Assembly: GCA_028696815.1 (NCBI GenBank)
Contig: JAQVGG010000002.1
Span: 26,568 to 90,567 of the forward strand
Origin: Candidatus Altimarinota bacterium
GTDB lineage: Bacteria; Patescibacteriota; Gracilibacteria; BD1-5; UBA6164
Reading direction: 5' to 3'
Length of the DNA: 64,000 nt
Position numbers and translations under genes: made by a program. Shown in pieces: positions 50,238-61,958 of the stretch. Position 1 is the first letter of the stretch. The number at the start of each line of letters is the position of its first letter. The notes beneath the pieces are model-generated. The model had not been told where the DNA came from. It saw nothing but the letters and a program-made list of their open reading frames with translations, and made no database searches.

Positions 50238-52496
50238 TTATTTTCTAATATAATATCATTTCCCAATTCATCAATAGCTTATAACTTCAATATTTCAATA
50301 TCAAGATTCTTTAATTAATTTTCTTAACCATTGTTCTTTATAAACTGAAGTATGTAATCACTCATTAGATGAAAAAACAATACTTTCATCTCATTCATTT
50401 TGTTGTAATCACTCATATCAACAGTTTATATAATAATTATATCTTACTTCATTTGAAAAATCATCTGTGCCATAAGTAGAAATAAGTAAATCAAAACCTA
50501 AAGCTGAAAAACTTAATAAAGTAGACCTAATATTTTCAATATTTCAAAAAGAATTAAAAGGAAATAAAACTAGTGGCTTTTCACTTGCTCATATAACTAT
50601 ATTATCTAATTTAACTTTATCAGCAGATAATACTTTAACAAAAGAATCTTTAATTCAAGATGAAGATATTTTTATTTTTGCTTCTTCTATATATCTCTGA
50701 ACTATATCTATTCAAAAATATCATATTCATAAATCTAATGAAATATTTACATTTCTAGCATTCATACATCATACTTCAAATAACAAATCATATCATCACC
50801 TAAATAATAAATCAATTGTAACATTTCTTTCATTAACTAAAAAATCTTTTATTTCTTGCGGATAATTATCATCATCAACAAGTAATTCTCATCAATTATT
50901 TGAATAAAAATCTTGAACTTTGTTATCTGAATAATCTGGACCAGTTTTTATCTTATTCAATACCTTTAACTTTCTCTCACATTGTTCTTTGATATAATAC
51001 ATCATATCTTCATTTATTCTTATTGATACTTTTCATGGAGAAGCTTCTTCAAAAAAAGTATATGGTTCAGTCATTGTATAATTTGTTATATAATCAAGAC
51101 TATCTTGTTTTCAATCCATAAGTGTAAGCTCTGTACCTGGATGATATGTCACAATATTTGGACTTACTAATGCAAGTTTTCATTCATTAATAAAGTTAGC
51201 CATTCAATTAATAGTATAATCTATAGTCTGTTTTGTTTCTCAGGGTAATCAAAATAATATTGAGGCTCAAACTTTTAATCAAACTTTCTTTGAAATTATT
51301 AATATTTTATCAACCTTTTCTATCCATGAAGAATAAAATTGATTTTTTAAAATATTGTTTTTATGTATTCAAGCCATAACATCCTCGCTTAATGATTCTA
51401 TTCAATAAAAAATATAAGTACATCAAGCTAATTTCATTTTATTTAAAACATCTTCTGCTTTATCTCAAAATCTTAATACATTTTCAATAGTCATTTGACA
51501 TCACCATTCAAAATAATCTGGTATATCTCAAGACTTTCTACGTTTAATAAGTTCATCAGTTAATGTTAAAATTCTATCAATATTTCATTGCATAAAAATC
51601 GAATCTTCAAAAAAAGCTGATTCACTTCATTTATTTATAGCTGATTGTATTTGATTAAATACATGAACTATAAATTTACTTTTCTTTAATACGTTAGTAT
51701 TTCAATGAGCCTTTGTAGATTCAGAACAATAAGTACAATTAAAAGTACATCATCTTGTAGACATAATATGAGCTGTTTTCTTTACCCTTCAATCTCAAAA
51801 AGTGAAAACATCAAAATAAGAATTATTATTAAAAAAATCATAAATACTAGGTAGTTCTCACATATTAACTTTTTTTCAAGAAGTCTCGGTTATTATTATC
51901 TCTCATTGATATAATGTTCAAATAGTACTAACTCATTTAGTAGAATTAAAATATCATTTATTAGCTAATTTACTAAATATTTCTTTTTTATCTCAATTAT
52001 AGCTTTCAAGCATTCTTAATAGGCTTTCAAGAGAATACTCTCCATCTCAACTAATAACAAAATCAATTGCTACTGATATATTTCATTTATATTGATCTAG
52101 CAGAGTTGCTCCATGATTTAATTCTTCTCAAATCATTGTTTCATCTTCATGGGGTCATCATAATATAATTATTACATCTGAAACAATAGATTTTATAAAG
52201 TCAGAAATCTCTATTGCATAAGGATGAGATGGTGATGTATTACTTAATAAAATATATTTAGGGTTATGCTCTTCAATTTTTCTTTTTAAACATTCTTTTG
52301 CCTTATCATTCCAAATCTTAGGATTAAATATTTCACTATCAAAATTAATATCTCATAAACATTTTTTTCTCATTTTATTTACAATTACCATTGCATAATA
52401 TAAACTTGTTGGGTCTCATCAAGGTAATTCAATTTTTTCTATACATGTAGATGGTGAATTAATAGCAACTATTTCTCACTGATTAATTTTTAACAT
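50238..52496 (-). CDS. cobalamin-type radical SAM protein fused to a methyltransferase domain
   Basis: A 752-residue protein. Residues about 80-150 (Y-I-L-L-S-N-T-S-P-S-H-P-Y, I-I-I-L-G-G-P-H-E) resemble the B12-binding region of B12-type radical SAM enzymes. S-T-R-G-C-T-F-N-C-T-Y-C-S-E near residues 242-255 is the C-x3-C-x2-C cluster. L-A-G-C-T-Y-I-F-Y-G-I-E-S-L and L-F-G-L-P-G-E-T-K-Q follow, as in the family. From about residue 565 (Y-D-L-L-F-E-V-G-C-M-N-A-R-N-V and Y-F-G-I-D-I-V-Q-R-Y-I-E-E-A) there is a second domain like a class I SAM methyltransferase. The substrate is unknown; the class includes methylases of natural products, lipids and tRNA. Confidence 0.82.
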
Positions 52497-52572
52497 AGAA
52501 ATAAAACAAATAAATAAAAACTACAAAAATATTATAATAGCTTTTATTTATTTGTCAATATTTATAATGGAA

Positions 52573-53277
52573 CTAATACTGTTTTATTTCTATATTTTTT
52601 CAACTTGCATAAGTAGATATTAATTCTGATCATTCTTCTAAGTACTTTCTTAAATTTCAATCTAAATTTCATCAAAATGAAATTAACATAATTAACATTC
52701 TTTTTGTGTTTCAAGTAATCATTGCTCTTTCAGAATCACTAGTAGGACTTCAAAAAGGTCATTTATTATCAGAAAATACAGGTAAATTTTCAATATTTAT
52801 AATATCCTTTCATATTCATTTATATGATTCTCATGTTTTTCAAATTCAAATTGTAATATCTCAATCAATATTTGTTAAATCGTAAGATCATGCTGGGACT
52901 AAAGTATTCAGAGATAAATAATTATTAATATCAACAACAGTATTAATTTGATATAATCATTTTCATTGAGCTACTCTTCTTAATAATGCCTCTGCAGATC
53001 ATCTATATTTTGCTGGTTTTTTTCAACATTTTAAATACGTTTCTCTAATAGAAACAATATTAGGTTGCTCAACTATTTCCTCTACCCTTATTTTAATATT
53101 ATCTCATAGTTCATTTAATCTTAACCACAATTCTTCATTTCTCTTTTCTACAATTACATCTGCATAAATTGCTCAAATTACTAAATTAGGTGCTACTTTC
53201 CTAATTTCATCACTAATAATAATTTTAGGAGATTTTAATTCATTAACTCATCATTCAATACCATTATTTAAATTCAT
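52573..53277 (-). CDS. B3/4 (PheT-like tRNA-binding) domain protein
   Basis: A 234-residue protein. S-A-E-A-L-L-R-R-V-A-Q-G near residues 97-108, L-Y-Q-I-N-T-V-V-D-I-N-N-Y-L-S-L near residues 111-126 and F-S-D-N-K-G-P-F-G-S-P-T-S-D-S-E-R-A-M-I near residues 175-194 are the hallmarks of the B3/4 domain, which in PheRS beta has an editing or structural role. Free-standing B3/4 proteins may clear misacylated tRNA or bind an amino-acid-like ligand. It is 77 bases upstream of the radical SAM gene on the same strand, so they may be co-transcribed. Confidence 0.88.
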
Positions 53278-53417
53278 ATTATAAATATTAAAATATATTT
53301 ATTTTTATTATATCAAATAATAGAAAAAATCAATTTATTTATCTAAAAATAAATAGCAAATAAAAAACATATTATTCCTAGATAGAAATATCCAATTAAC
53401 ATACTTAACTTTCTAGT

Positions 53418-55169
53418 TTATTTCACTTCCCTTCTCAAATTCTCCCTCATATTATTTATATTAAATGAAAGATGTGATTTAACTCAGTTATCTTCTAAGG
53501 CTTTAATTACAGTAGTATTTAATAAGCTAAAATCTTTAGTTGCATCTATAGAAGCAAAAATAGAGTTTTTAGGAGTTACTTCTCAGTAAATTAGTTTCTC
53601 CATAAAAGCTACAAGATTTCTTTTTGCTTGATCTGATAATCAATTCTTTCAAACCTCAGTTGTTGATTCTCAAAATCTAGCATTTTCTAGGTCTATGTTT
53701 TGTCTATTTAAGTTCAATCATGGAATATTTAGCAATCATGATTGATATTCTGTTATAAGCTGATTTAAGATATTTTGAGGGATATTGTTTAATCAAGAGG
53801 CTTGTAAAAATCTAAGAGTTTCTTTTTGTTTTTTTCATATATTATCAAAATACTCTTTTTTCTTTGAATCTAGTTCTTGCAAATATTTTTTCTCAATGCT
53901 TTTAAACTCTTCTATTAATTTTTGGTAAGTTTGGTTTAATGTAGTGTATCTTTGATTTAATACTCATTTTATCTTATCTTTTAAAGTACTAGTATTTTCT
54001 GGTGTCAAAGATAAGTTTCAAGTTTCAAAATCAAAATTATCAGTTTTAAATTGATCAATTAACTGTCATACTTCTATATCTCAAACAAATATAGATTCTA
54101 GTTTATCAAGTCAAGAATTATCAGATAATAAATCTATGCTAGTTACTTGATTTCACTTAGTTACAACATCATTCATCTGAGTATTTAATCACTCTATTTT
54201 TTTGTTTAATTCTCTAGCTTTTGTTTCGTATTCAAGAGTTGGTTTATAAAATACTCAAACTCAGCTTTCAGTTTTTAAGTCATAGTTTCAGTTTGTTATA
54301 ATAGTCTCTGGTGGCTCTTTATTTGGATCTATCCTCAATCAAATATGTTTTCACAAGTCAGCTAAGTACTTACCATTGTATTTTGTAGTATTTTGCAAAA
54401 GTGCATCATTTCTAGCTGATTTGATTGGTGAAATGCCTTGAAATAATTCATGATTTTCAAACTCAAATCTTGCAATTTTTGCCTCAAATCCAGAGTCTCT
54501 TGATATTAAATAATTTTTAAAACTTTCATATTTCTCAGGAGATTCTTTTTGGATTAGAGTAAGAAGTTTTGTTAAAGTTTCTTGATTGTTTAATAACTCA
54601 TTATCTATAAAGTTTGCTGATTTATCTATTTCTTCTGCCGCTGCTTTTCAATCAAAAAGAATTTGTAAATTATCTTTAAAATTTCAATCAAATTGATTAA
54701 TGACTTCTTGAGTAAAGTTACTCTTATAAATATTAATAATATCTTCTTTCTCTACTGCAATATCTTCTTTCTCTACTGCAATATCTTCTTTCTCTACTGC
54801 AATATCTTCTTTCTTATTAGCTCTATTTTCAGTAATCTTTCAAAATTTATTTTCAAAAAGTGAAAAAGTCTCTTCATTTATAGGATAACCATTATCATAA
54901 ATAAAAATTTGTAAATCAAAAGCTGTTGGTTTTGATATAACATCTATAAAATTCTGCTTTTGAGTATCATTTAATCAATCTGTATATAACTCAAATTGTT
55001 TTTTAGCTTGTTGTTTATCTCATAAACTATCATCCCACTCCATAGAATATATATAATCCTTTTTCTCTTGTAGAGCTTGTTCTAGCTTTTCATTATCACT
55101 TAAAATATCTCAAGAGTTTTCTTGAGTTTCAAAATTTTGAGCTTCATTTGCTTTAAATGCTTCAGCCAT
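53418..55169 (-). CDS. large heptad-repeat protein of a duplicated two-gene unit (copy 1)
   Basis: A 583-residue acidic, coiled-coil-rich protein without a signal peptide. Near residues 118-144 it has K-E-D-I-A-V-E repeated three times, coded by 21-bp tandem repeats. A conserved core (L-R-I-D-P-N-K-E-P-P-E-T-I-I-T-N-G-N-Y-D) is shared with the protein at 60253-61896 (Q-I-D-A-G-K-I-P-P-E-R-F-I-S-N-G-D-Y-K-L). The C-terminus is N-I-N-N-M-R-E-N-L-R-R-E-V-K. A fragment is at 49992-50224. The exported partner gene lies 66 bases upstream. No known family recognised. Confidence 0.7.
54739..54814. repeat. 21-bp tandem repeat (heptad KEDIAVE)
   Basis: Three identical 21-base units ATATCTTCTTTCTCTACTGC(A) and a partial fourth; each codes seven residues, one coiled-coil heptad. 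Confidence 0.95.
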
Positions 55170-55235
55170 AAAAAAAGATATTATATTTTACTATAATATC
55201 TTATCATATTTAGCTATTTTTAGTCAAATATAAGC

Positions 55236-56066
55236 TTATTTTCATACATGTTTTAAAACTTTTTTATAAGCTTCTATAGCCCTCTTATCCTCTTCTATAG
55301 CCCTCTTATCCTCTTCTATAGCCCTCTTATCCTCCATTATCTCATACTCATCTCTAATTGCAACTATTGGTTGTCATATAGACTGTGACAATTCATCATA
55401 ATTTTCTAAAATATACTGAGTCAATCATGATGCATTTTCAGGAATATATTTATATCCGCTACTTTCTCCTCAAACAAAAAGTTGTTTTAATATACTATCC
55501 CAACTCATTTTTGCCATTTTTTCTTTTCTTTCAGGAGTTTTTAATCTATCAAACCTCTCTGTTTTTACTATATTTGCTATAAACTCTGCTCTTGCTTTAA
55601 AAAGTTCATAGGCAAAGTTTTCTAGTCATTCTGGTAGTTTATCTGCGTATTCTTTATAAATATGAGCATCTTTTTCTGCTATAACTTCCAAAGGATAATC
55701 AGGTCATGTTGATATAACTAAGTATTTTTCTCAGGCAATAGTGGTAGTTCATTCAAACACATCTTTTCAATCCTGTGAATCTCATCATACTAAAGTGTAT
55801 TCTCCATTTTTTCATACTTTTAATATAGCTTCTCATCATCACTTAAACATAACTGTTGATTCAGTTCATGGTTTTAGTTGATTTAGTGCATCTTGATTAT
55901 CAGCCATAGCTGGTGTTGCACAAGTCATAGACAAAGCTAGTAGGGCTGCTTTTGTACTTGTTTCACAAGCTAGTTTCATTTTTTCTGATAAAGATCAAGG
56001 TTTTTCTTGAGTTTGTTCTACTCATACTCATGTTTCAGGAGTTTTTGGAGTATTGTTCACTGCCAT
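55236..56066 (-). CDS. exported protein of the duplicated two-gene unit (copy 1)
   Basis: A 276-residue protein. Residues 1-60 are a long signal region: a charged N-part (T-P-K-T-P-E-T-G-V-G-V-E-Q-T-Q-E-K-P), then A-A-L-L-A-L-S-M-T-C-A-T-P-A-M-A with an A-x-A cleavage site before D-N-Q. The same N-terminus is in the protein at 61959-62747. The middle differs; W-E-A-I-L-K-V-G-K-N-G-E-Y-T-L-V-like strands follow. The C-terminus has E-D-K-R-A-I-E three times (21-bp repeat). It is probably secreted or surface-attached. No family match. Confidence 0.72.
55273..55335. repeat. 21-bp tandem repeat (heptad EDKRAIE)
   Basis: Three units of TCTATAGCCCTCTTATCCTC(T), the last slightly changed. Confidence 0.95.
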
Positions 56067-56125
56067 AAATATTATTTTTATGAAGTATTTAGAGTATTTT
56101 ACTAGGTTTTTGGTGAAAAGTCAAG

Positions 56126-56157
56126 AAAAAAGCCTAAGTTAAACTTAAGCTTTTAGA
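56126..56157 (-). terminator. Terminator after the lipoprotein gene
   Basis: AAAAAAGCCTAAGTT, loop TA, AACTTAAGCTTTTA. Part of the same hairpin (AAAAAGCCTAAGTTAAACTTA) is also at 62808-62830 next to the second exported gene. Confidence 0.75.
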
Positions 56158-56159
56158 AA

Positions 56160-57557
56160 CTAGAAATCAAACACATTTGTAAGTGTAACCGTTTTAATTT
56201 CACTCTCTAAACCTTCTGGATCTCTTACTTTGTATGTTAAACTATCATCTCAGGCATAAAAGCTTCATTGTGTTACAGTATATGTAAACTCTGAGTTTGT
56301 ATTCCATACTAGAGAACCGTGACTTGGTCATGATACAACAACTATAGTTAAATTATTGTCAGCTGTTTCGCTATCAGATATATCTGGAGCTAGATCATAA
56401 GTAATAGTTTCTCATCATACATCTTTAGTTACATCACTCGCTGTCGGTGCTGTGTTTGTAGCAAGAGTAGTATATACCCTATAAGTTTCAGTATATTTTA
56501 ATGCATTTGATTCTTTATCAAAAGAATAAATTCTTGTCCGAACTCTGTATGAGGTATTTGGCGTAAGCGTTGAAAAGTCGACATTTCATCCTGCTCCACT
56601 TCCAAAAGCTACATATCCAGGAATAGCACTTGCATCATTAAGTGTTATAGCATATTCACAAGATTGTGGTATACTATTGTAATCATCTTGATCTCTACAA
56701 ACTATATATCAAGAAACAGTTGTATCAGTAACTGAAAAACTAGTATATGTAGCTACTGCTTTAGAATCTTGTACTACTTCAAAGTCTTTTGTTACTGTTT
56801 CTGGTCAACTTACATCTAAATCTCATCAATCAACTCAAGTAAATGTTGTGTTTAATGTATATGTTCAAGCTGATACTAGTAATCAAGCTGGAATAGTTAT
56901 AGTATATGTTCAATTATTTTCTGAAATTATTAGTTGTGATTGATTAATTACTATATTTCAAAATCTATCTGTTATATTTATTTCATAATTATTAATACCA
57001 TCTAAGTCAGTAGCAGTTAGGTTAAAACTTGCTTGAGAATTTATGGCAACTGTTGAAGGTCAATTAATTAATGATACATTTAAAGGAGCGTCGTTTGAAT
57101 TAGCAACTCAAGTACAAGTATATGTTATATTATTAGATTTATTTCCATTTGTATCTTCTCAATAAAATGTAGCACTATAGTCTGTGTTTGAATCAAGAGT
57201 TGTAGGAACATTACATGTAACATCTCAAGTAGTAGAGTTAAGTGAGATTTCTGCAGGTACAGTTCAAGATGATTTTACAACAAAACTATCTCCATCTGGA
57301 TCAGTCATAGAGGTTGCGGTAATCATATTTGTTGTATTTGATGTTCATTCTTGAGCAGATACTCAAACAGTATTAGTTGATACTTCTGGAGCCTGATTTG
57401 ATGATCATCCTCCTCATCCTCCTGATCCTCCACATCATGAAAGTGCTGTAATTAAAGCAGCTCAAGTAAGAGTAACTATTTTACTTGTTCTTTTTTCTCA
57501 GGTTGAAGGTATATTATTATCTCCCTCTAGTGATCTAAGTTGGTTAACTTTTGACAT
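56160..57557 (-). CDS. lipoprotein with Ig/cadherin-like repeats and a polyglycine linker
   Basis: A 465-residue protein. Residues about 28-48 (I-V-T-L-T-G-A-A-L-I-T-A-L-S-G-C) end in a lipobox L-S-G-C. The cysteine is followed by G-G-S-G-G-G-G-G-G-S-S, where GGA and TGA alternate. The rest is threonine/serine-rich beta structure with D-P-D-G-D-S-F, D-L-D-G-I-N-N-Y and A-P-D-I-S-D-S-E-T-A-D-N-N motifs like PKD/cadherin/Ig-like (tandem) domains. It is likely to be exposed at the cell surface and lies directly upstream of the exported heptad protein on the same strand. Confidence 0.85.
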
Positions 57558-57674
57558 AGTTTTAAGTTAAAAAATTAAAAAATACAGATTTATTATACAT
57601 TAATAATACTTGTTTGTCAAATATATTTTTAAGCTTTTCTATTTTAGCTAACTTATTGTTTTTATCAAATCGTT

Positions 57675-58811
57675 TTATGAATTTTGTTTATCTCATCAAA
57701 GTATATCTTCTACTTCACCACCTGTATCACTTACTTGATTTTGTACTGCGAAGTATTTACTTGGATTTACTATAACTCATTTATAGATTCATTTCTCAGG
57801 GTTTATCTCATCTGTTAGTCTGTTGAGTCAATCAATAACTATATAATATCTATTATCATAATCAAAATATCAGTCAAATTCTGGTATTTGTCTTCCGTTT
57901 TCTAATTCTTCAGCAAATTTCCCTTTACTTTTAAAGTGTTTTTTTAATAACTCTATATCATTGTCTCTGTTTTGTTTATCTTTGTATTCAACAACCATAG
58001 AGTTTCATCACATATCAAAAACTTCTCTTTGTTCATCAAAAGAAACCTTAATAGTTTCTTCTCATACAAAGTATAAATTTCACTTTAGCATTTCAATAAT
58101 AGCTTTAGCATAAGATCAAGTTATTCTCATCTCATGAAAAATAACATCTCAGGTTCTAAAACTTATTGGATTAACATCAGTTAATCACCTATCATCTCTA
58201 TCTTGTATTTGCATAATATTTTTTTATTGATTTATTTTATTATCAACTCTTCAAAAGTCTATTATATATGTATTTCATTTCTTATCAAGCATAACATTTC
58301 CAGGGTGTAAATCTGTGTGAGTTAATCAATTCTCTTTTAATATATTAACAGCATTATCTAGGGGTGTTCATCCTGATTTTCAATATTTTTTTCTAAAATT
58401 GTAACTTGTACCCATTAATTCAGCTAATTGATCTATAGAATAATCTTCTATAATCATATCTAGATATGAATCATCTACTCACAGTTTAGTTTTTAGAAAT
58501 TCTCTTACTTGTTTATCAGGCAAAGTTAATAATTTAGACTTATCTTCAGCTGATAATCTATTATCAAATCTTTCAACTAAAGTTTTAGAGTGCAAACTTT
58601 GTCAATCTACTCTTTCCATAATAAAATATCAGTCTTTATCTCACTTCTCTACCAAAGGAACTCTAATCCTAGGATCTATATCTCATTTTGATACAAGTTT
58701 TTCCCAAGTATCATAAAATGAAATATGATTACTAAATTCTTTCATTATATCATCCACTTCTCAAGGTCTTGCTATCTTTATGACTAATCTAGTATTTGTA
58801 GGATGTTTCAT
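57675..58811 (-). CDS. protein kinase-like/aminoglycoside-phosphotransferase-fold protein
   Basis: A 378-residue protein. L-V-I-K-I-A-R-P-G-E near residues 9-18 gives the ATP-anchoring lysine, H-T-D-L-H-P-G-N-V-M-L near residues 161-171 is the catalytic loop (H-x-D-x4-N), and Y-I-I-D-F-G-R-V near residues 179-186 the DFG-like metal motif. I-M-E-R-V-D-G near residue 63 fits the hinge. The second half (residues 190-378) has no known domain. It may phosphorylate a protein or small molecule; the target cannot be seen. Being next to surface-protein genes is suggestive only. Confidence 0.82.
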
Positions 58812-58908
58812 AATCAATGCCTGTTATAATTGTTGCAATTATAACAATAGTTTTTATTTTTTTTATTTCTTTTTATTTTAGCATGTTTTTACTCTTAAAA
58901 CAAAATTA

Positions 58909-60177
58909 CTAAATTCAGCTATTAATATCTTTTAAATTGCTTATTTTCCAAAAAGGTAAAACTTTTACATCTCACAAATTTGTATCATTATTTTTTGATA
59001 TTATTATTTTATTATCAATTTTAAATTTTTTCTCAAAAAAATTTAATCACTTTAAATCATCTTTTTTAATTCTCTCTTTATATTTTACTTCTACTCAACT
59101 TATATCTCAACTTTCCGAGACTCATATAAAATCAACTTCCTTATTATTAAATCTAAAAAAATATTTAAAATCAAAATAGTTCTGAATATAATTTTCATAT
59201 AATTCTCAACTAATTTCTCAATTTCAAGTATAAAAACTACATGATTTTATATAAATTTTCTTTTGCTTCTTTTCTGATGTTAGTAGATTAGGTGAATAAT
59301 TATATACTTTATTTATCAAGAAACTTTCTTCCAAATAATATATGTAGGTCTGAACTGTTCTAGGATCTACTCATAAATCATTTCACAAATTATGGTAATC
59401 TATAGTCATTCAAGGAGAAGAAGCTATTATATCAAATAACCTTAACAATAAATCAGGGTATTTTATATCAAAATAATCTTTTGCATCTTCTTTTATTATT
59501 TTATTTTTTAAATTTTTTATATAATTTTTTGCTTCTATAAGATTTAAATTTATTGTATCATAATATTGTCTATATAAGTATTTTTCAAACTCTAAAATTA
59601 ACGATTGCTCATATAATTTTGGTTTTTCTAAAAAATATAATTTATCTTTAAAATCTAAATATTCTTCAAAAAATAATGGTTTAATTTCTGTTATATTTAT
59701 TCTACCCGCTAAACTTTCAGTTGATCTTAGAAAAACAGATGATGATCACGATAAAATAAATTTTATATTTGGATATAAATCATAATATGTTTTTATTTTA
59801 TTTTGCCAATCTTCAACCTTTTGTATTTCATCAAAAAATATATAAAGTTTATCAGAATTTAGTTCTTTATTTGATATTTTTAAATAATCATTAATAATAC
59901 TTGAAATTTCATTCTTATCATCAAAGGAATAATAAAATATAGAATCTCTATCCATTCAACCATTTATTAATTTATTTATTAATTGTAACATAAGAGTAGT
60001 CTTTCAAACTCTTCTTAACCCGATAAGTAAATTAATAAATTTTGAATCTAGATTATTTACTAAATCATTAAAATATAATCTTGTATTTTTAAAGTTATAA
60101 TAATAATCTTTATTCCAGTGTTTATTATAGTTTAATAGTTCCATTGTATCTATTATTAGGTTTTTATATACATCCAT
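58909..60177 (-). CDS. AAA ATPase, DUF4143 family, copy 2
   Basis: A 422-residue protein. I-G-L-R-R-V-G-K-T-T-L-M-L near residues 51-63 is Walker A, L-Y-I-F-F-D-E-I-Q-K-V the Walker B, and F-I-L-S-G-S-S-S-V-F the sensor-1. The C-domain has Y-L-E-E-S-F-L-I-N-K-V, E-V-D-F-I and G-V-E-V-K-Y-K, a nuclease-like E-x-K end. Same family as 39462-40691, but the two are quite different in sequence. Direct repeats of TCCATTGTATCTATTATT lie at its start. Confidence 0.85.
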
Positions 60178-60192
60178 TGTATCTATTATTGA
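60140..60192. repeat. Direct repeat TCCATTGTATCTATTATT at the ATPase start
   Basis: Two copies, at about 60140-60158 and 60174-60191, separated by 16 bases, span alternative start codons of the ATPase gene. Confidence 0.75.
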
Positions 60193-60218
60193 TTTTTTTG
60201 CAAGTACTATTGTATATA

Positions 60219-60262
60219 TTATTTCACTTCCCTTCTCAAATTCTCCCTCATATTATTTATAT
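60219..60262 (-). pseudogene. Out-of-frame copy of the conserved C-terminal tail
   Basis: Minus-strand reading gives N-I-N-N-M-R-E-N-L-R-R-E-V-K and TAA, the same tail as the gene at 53418. It overlaps the end of the gene at 60253-61896 in another frame, so that gene has lost the tail by a frameshift or the piece was copied in. Confidence 0.8.
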
Positions 60263-61896
60263 TCTTTCTTTAAATTTTCCATAGCTTTGCCAACTGCTCA
60301 AACACTCATTAGTTCACTTTCTAGTATAACTTTTAATTGTTCCGGTTGTATAGCTCACATAGTACCTGTTGATATAGTAAGTGGTACCGGTTTTTCAGGA
60401 TCTCCTGATATCATCTTGTTAAACAGTCTGATGAATTTTTCTTTTTCTACTGGACTATTTCACTCAATAGCATCACTAAATCCAAGTACACCATTTTTTA
60501 AATCTATTTGAGTATTTAATCCATAAGCTCACTTGTTTAGATTTATTTGATCTATAATAGTATCTGTTACACTTTGTGGTACTCTATCAAAACCGATTGA
60601 GTGAAGGAAAGTAAGGGTTTCACGAGTCTTTTTATCTTTTTCTTTTAACTTATCACTATATGTTTGTATAGCATCTCTAAGCATAGTTTCATATCTTTTT
60701 TTTGCATTATCCATCTTTGATTCTAATTCTTTTAGTTTAGTTTCAAGATTTATAGGATTTAAATCCTCATATGTAATTGCAAAATCAAGTTTTATACCAT
60801 AGATATTCTGTAAATTTGATTTTGCTTGTACAAAGTTCATTCCTGAATCTCTCATATCCTTAATATGTTCTTGTACTTCTTTTTTTTGTAGTGATTTTAT
60901 ACTATTTATCTGAGGCTCTATCTCTTGTTTAGTTCTTTCATATTCTACTGTAGCTGGGTAAAAATCTCAAACTGGCAAATCTGTTTCTAGTTTATAATCA
61001 CCATTTGATATAAATCTCTCGGGTGGTATTTTTCAAGCGTCTATTTGCACATCTCAAGCCTTAAATACTGTTCAATCTTGTTCAAAGTCAGTTGTACCAA
61101 GTCAGGCGATGATTTGTGCTTTTTTAAAATCTGATTTTATAGCTGGAAGTCAGTCTTTTTTCACTTCATAGGCTTGGATTCTACCAGCAAAATTTTTATC
61201 TATAGAAGTTAATGTATTTTTAAATGAATCATAAAGATGAGTACCATTTTCTTCATCATGTTTTTTAAAAGCGTCTAATAAAGCTGTAAGCTGTTTATCA
61301 TCTTTTAACAATAAATTTCTTAAACTATCATATACATCATTATTTCATTCACTTAATTGTTTTAATAATTTAACAGATTCTAAATCTGGATCTAGTTTAT
61401 TTCAAACTTTAGAGTAAATATCTTTTAAACTTTGAATATTTGCTTCCTTTTTTTCTTGTGCTTCTGCTTTTTGCTCTTGTGCTTCTGCTTTTTGCTCTTG
61501 TGTATCTGCTTTTTGCTCTTGTGCTTCTGCTTTTTGCTCTTGTGTATCTGCTTTTTGCTCTTGTGTATCTTTATTATTTAGAATAATTCAAATATCTTTT
61601 GTAAATTTATCTATAGTTTGTTCATTTGGAAATCAATCAATAAGTATAAAGTTTGTAACTTTATCTATTATCTTTTCATCCCTTGAACTAAAAACAGTTA
61701 ATATTTGTTTTTTTAAATCTTTATTTTCTAGTAAGTTTAAATATTTTTCAAATACATCAACTCAAATATTATAATCTCAATACTTTTCTTTTATTTCTTT
61801 GATACTAAAAGCTTCACTACTCTGTTCTACATAAGTAGTTTGTTTTTCTATTTTATCTTGCGATTGTTCATGAGACTTAAATTGTTCTGATGACAT
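60253..61896 (-). CDS. large heptad-repeat protein of the duplicated two-gene unit (copy 2)
   Basis: A 547-residue, charged, coiled-coil-rich protein. Near residues 109-147 the heptad Q-E-Q-K-A-x-x is repeated about five times (alternating A-E-A/A-D-T), coded by 21-bp repeats. F-A-G-R-I-Q-A-Y-E-V-K-K-D, then D-A-G-K-I-P-P-E-R-F-I-S-N-G-D-Y correspond to the core of the copy at 53418. M-D-N-A-K-K-R-Y-E-T-M and later segments are long helices. Its tail stops before the conserved N-I-N-N-M-R-E-N motif, which follows in another frame. No signal peptide. Unknown family. Confidence 0.7.
61458..61570. repeat. 21-bp tandem repeat (heptad QEQKA-EA/DT)
   Basis: Five to six units of TGCTTCTGCTTTTTGCTCTT(G) with a variant GTATCTGC in alternating copies. 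Confidence 0.95.
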
Positions 61897-61958
61897 AAAA
61901 AAATATTATAGTACTATACTATAATATTTTATCATAAATTAATCCTTAAAGCAAAAAT

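Noticed and set aside
54739..54814. Possible CRISPR array from regularly spaced repeats
   Set aside because: The 21-base units are directly adjacent with no spacers and code heptads in frame; the same holds at 55273, 61458 and 62008.
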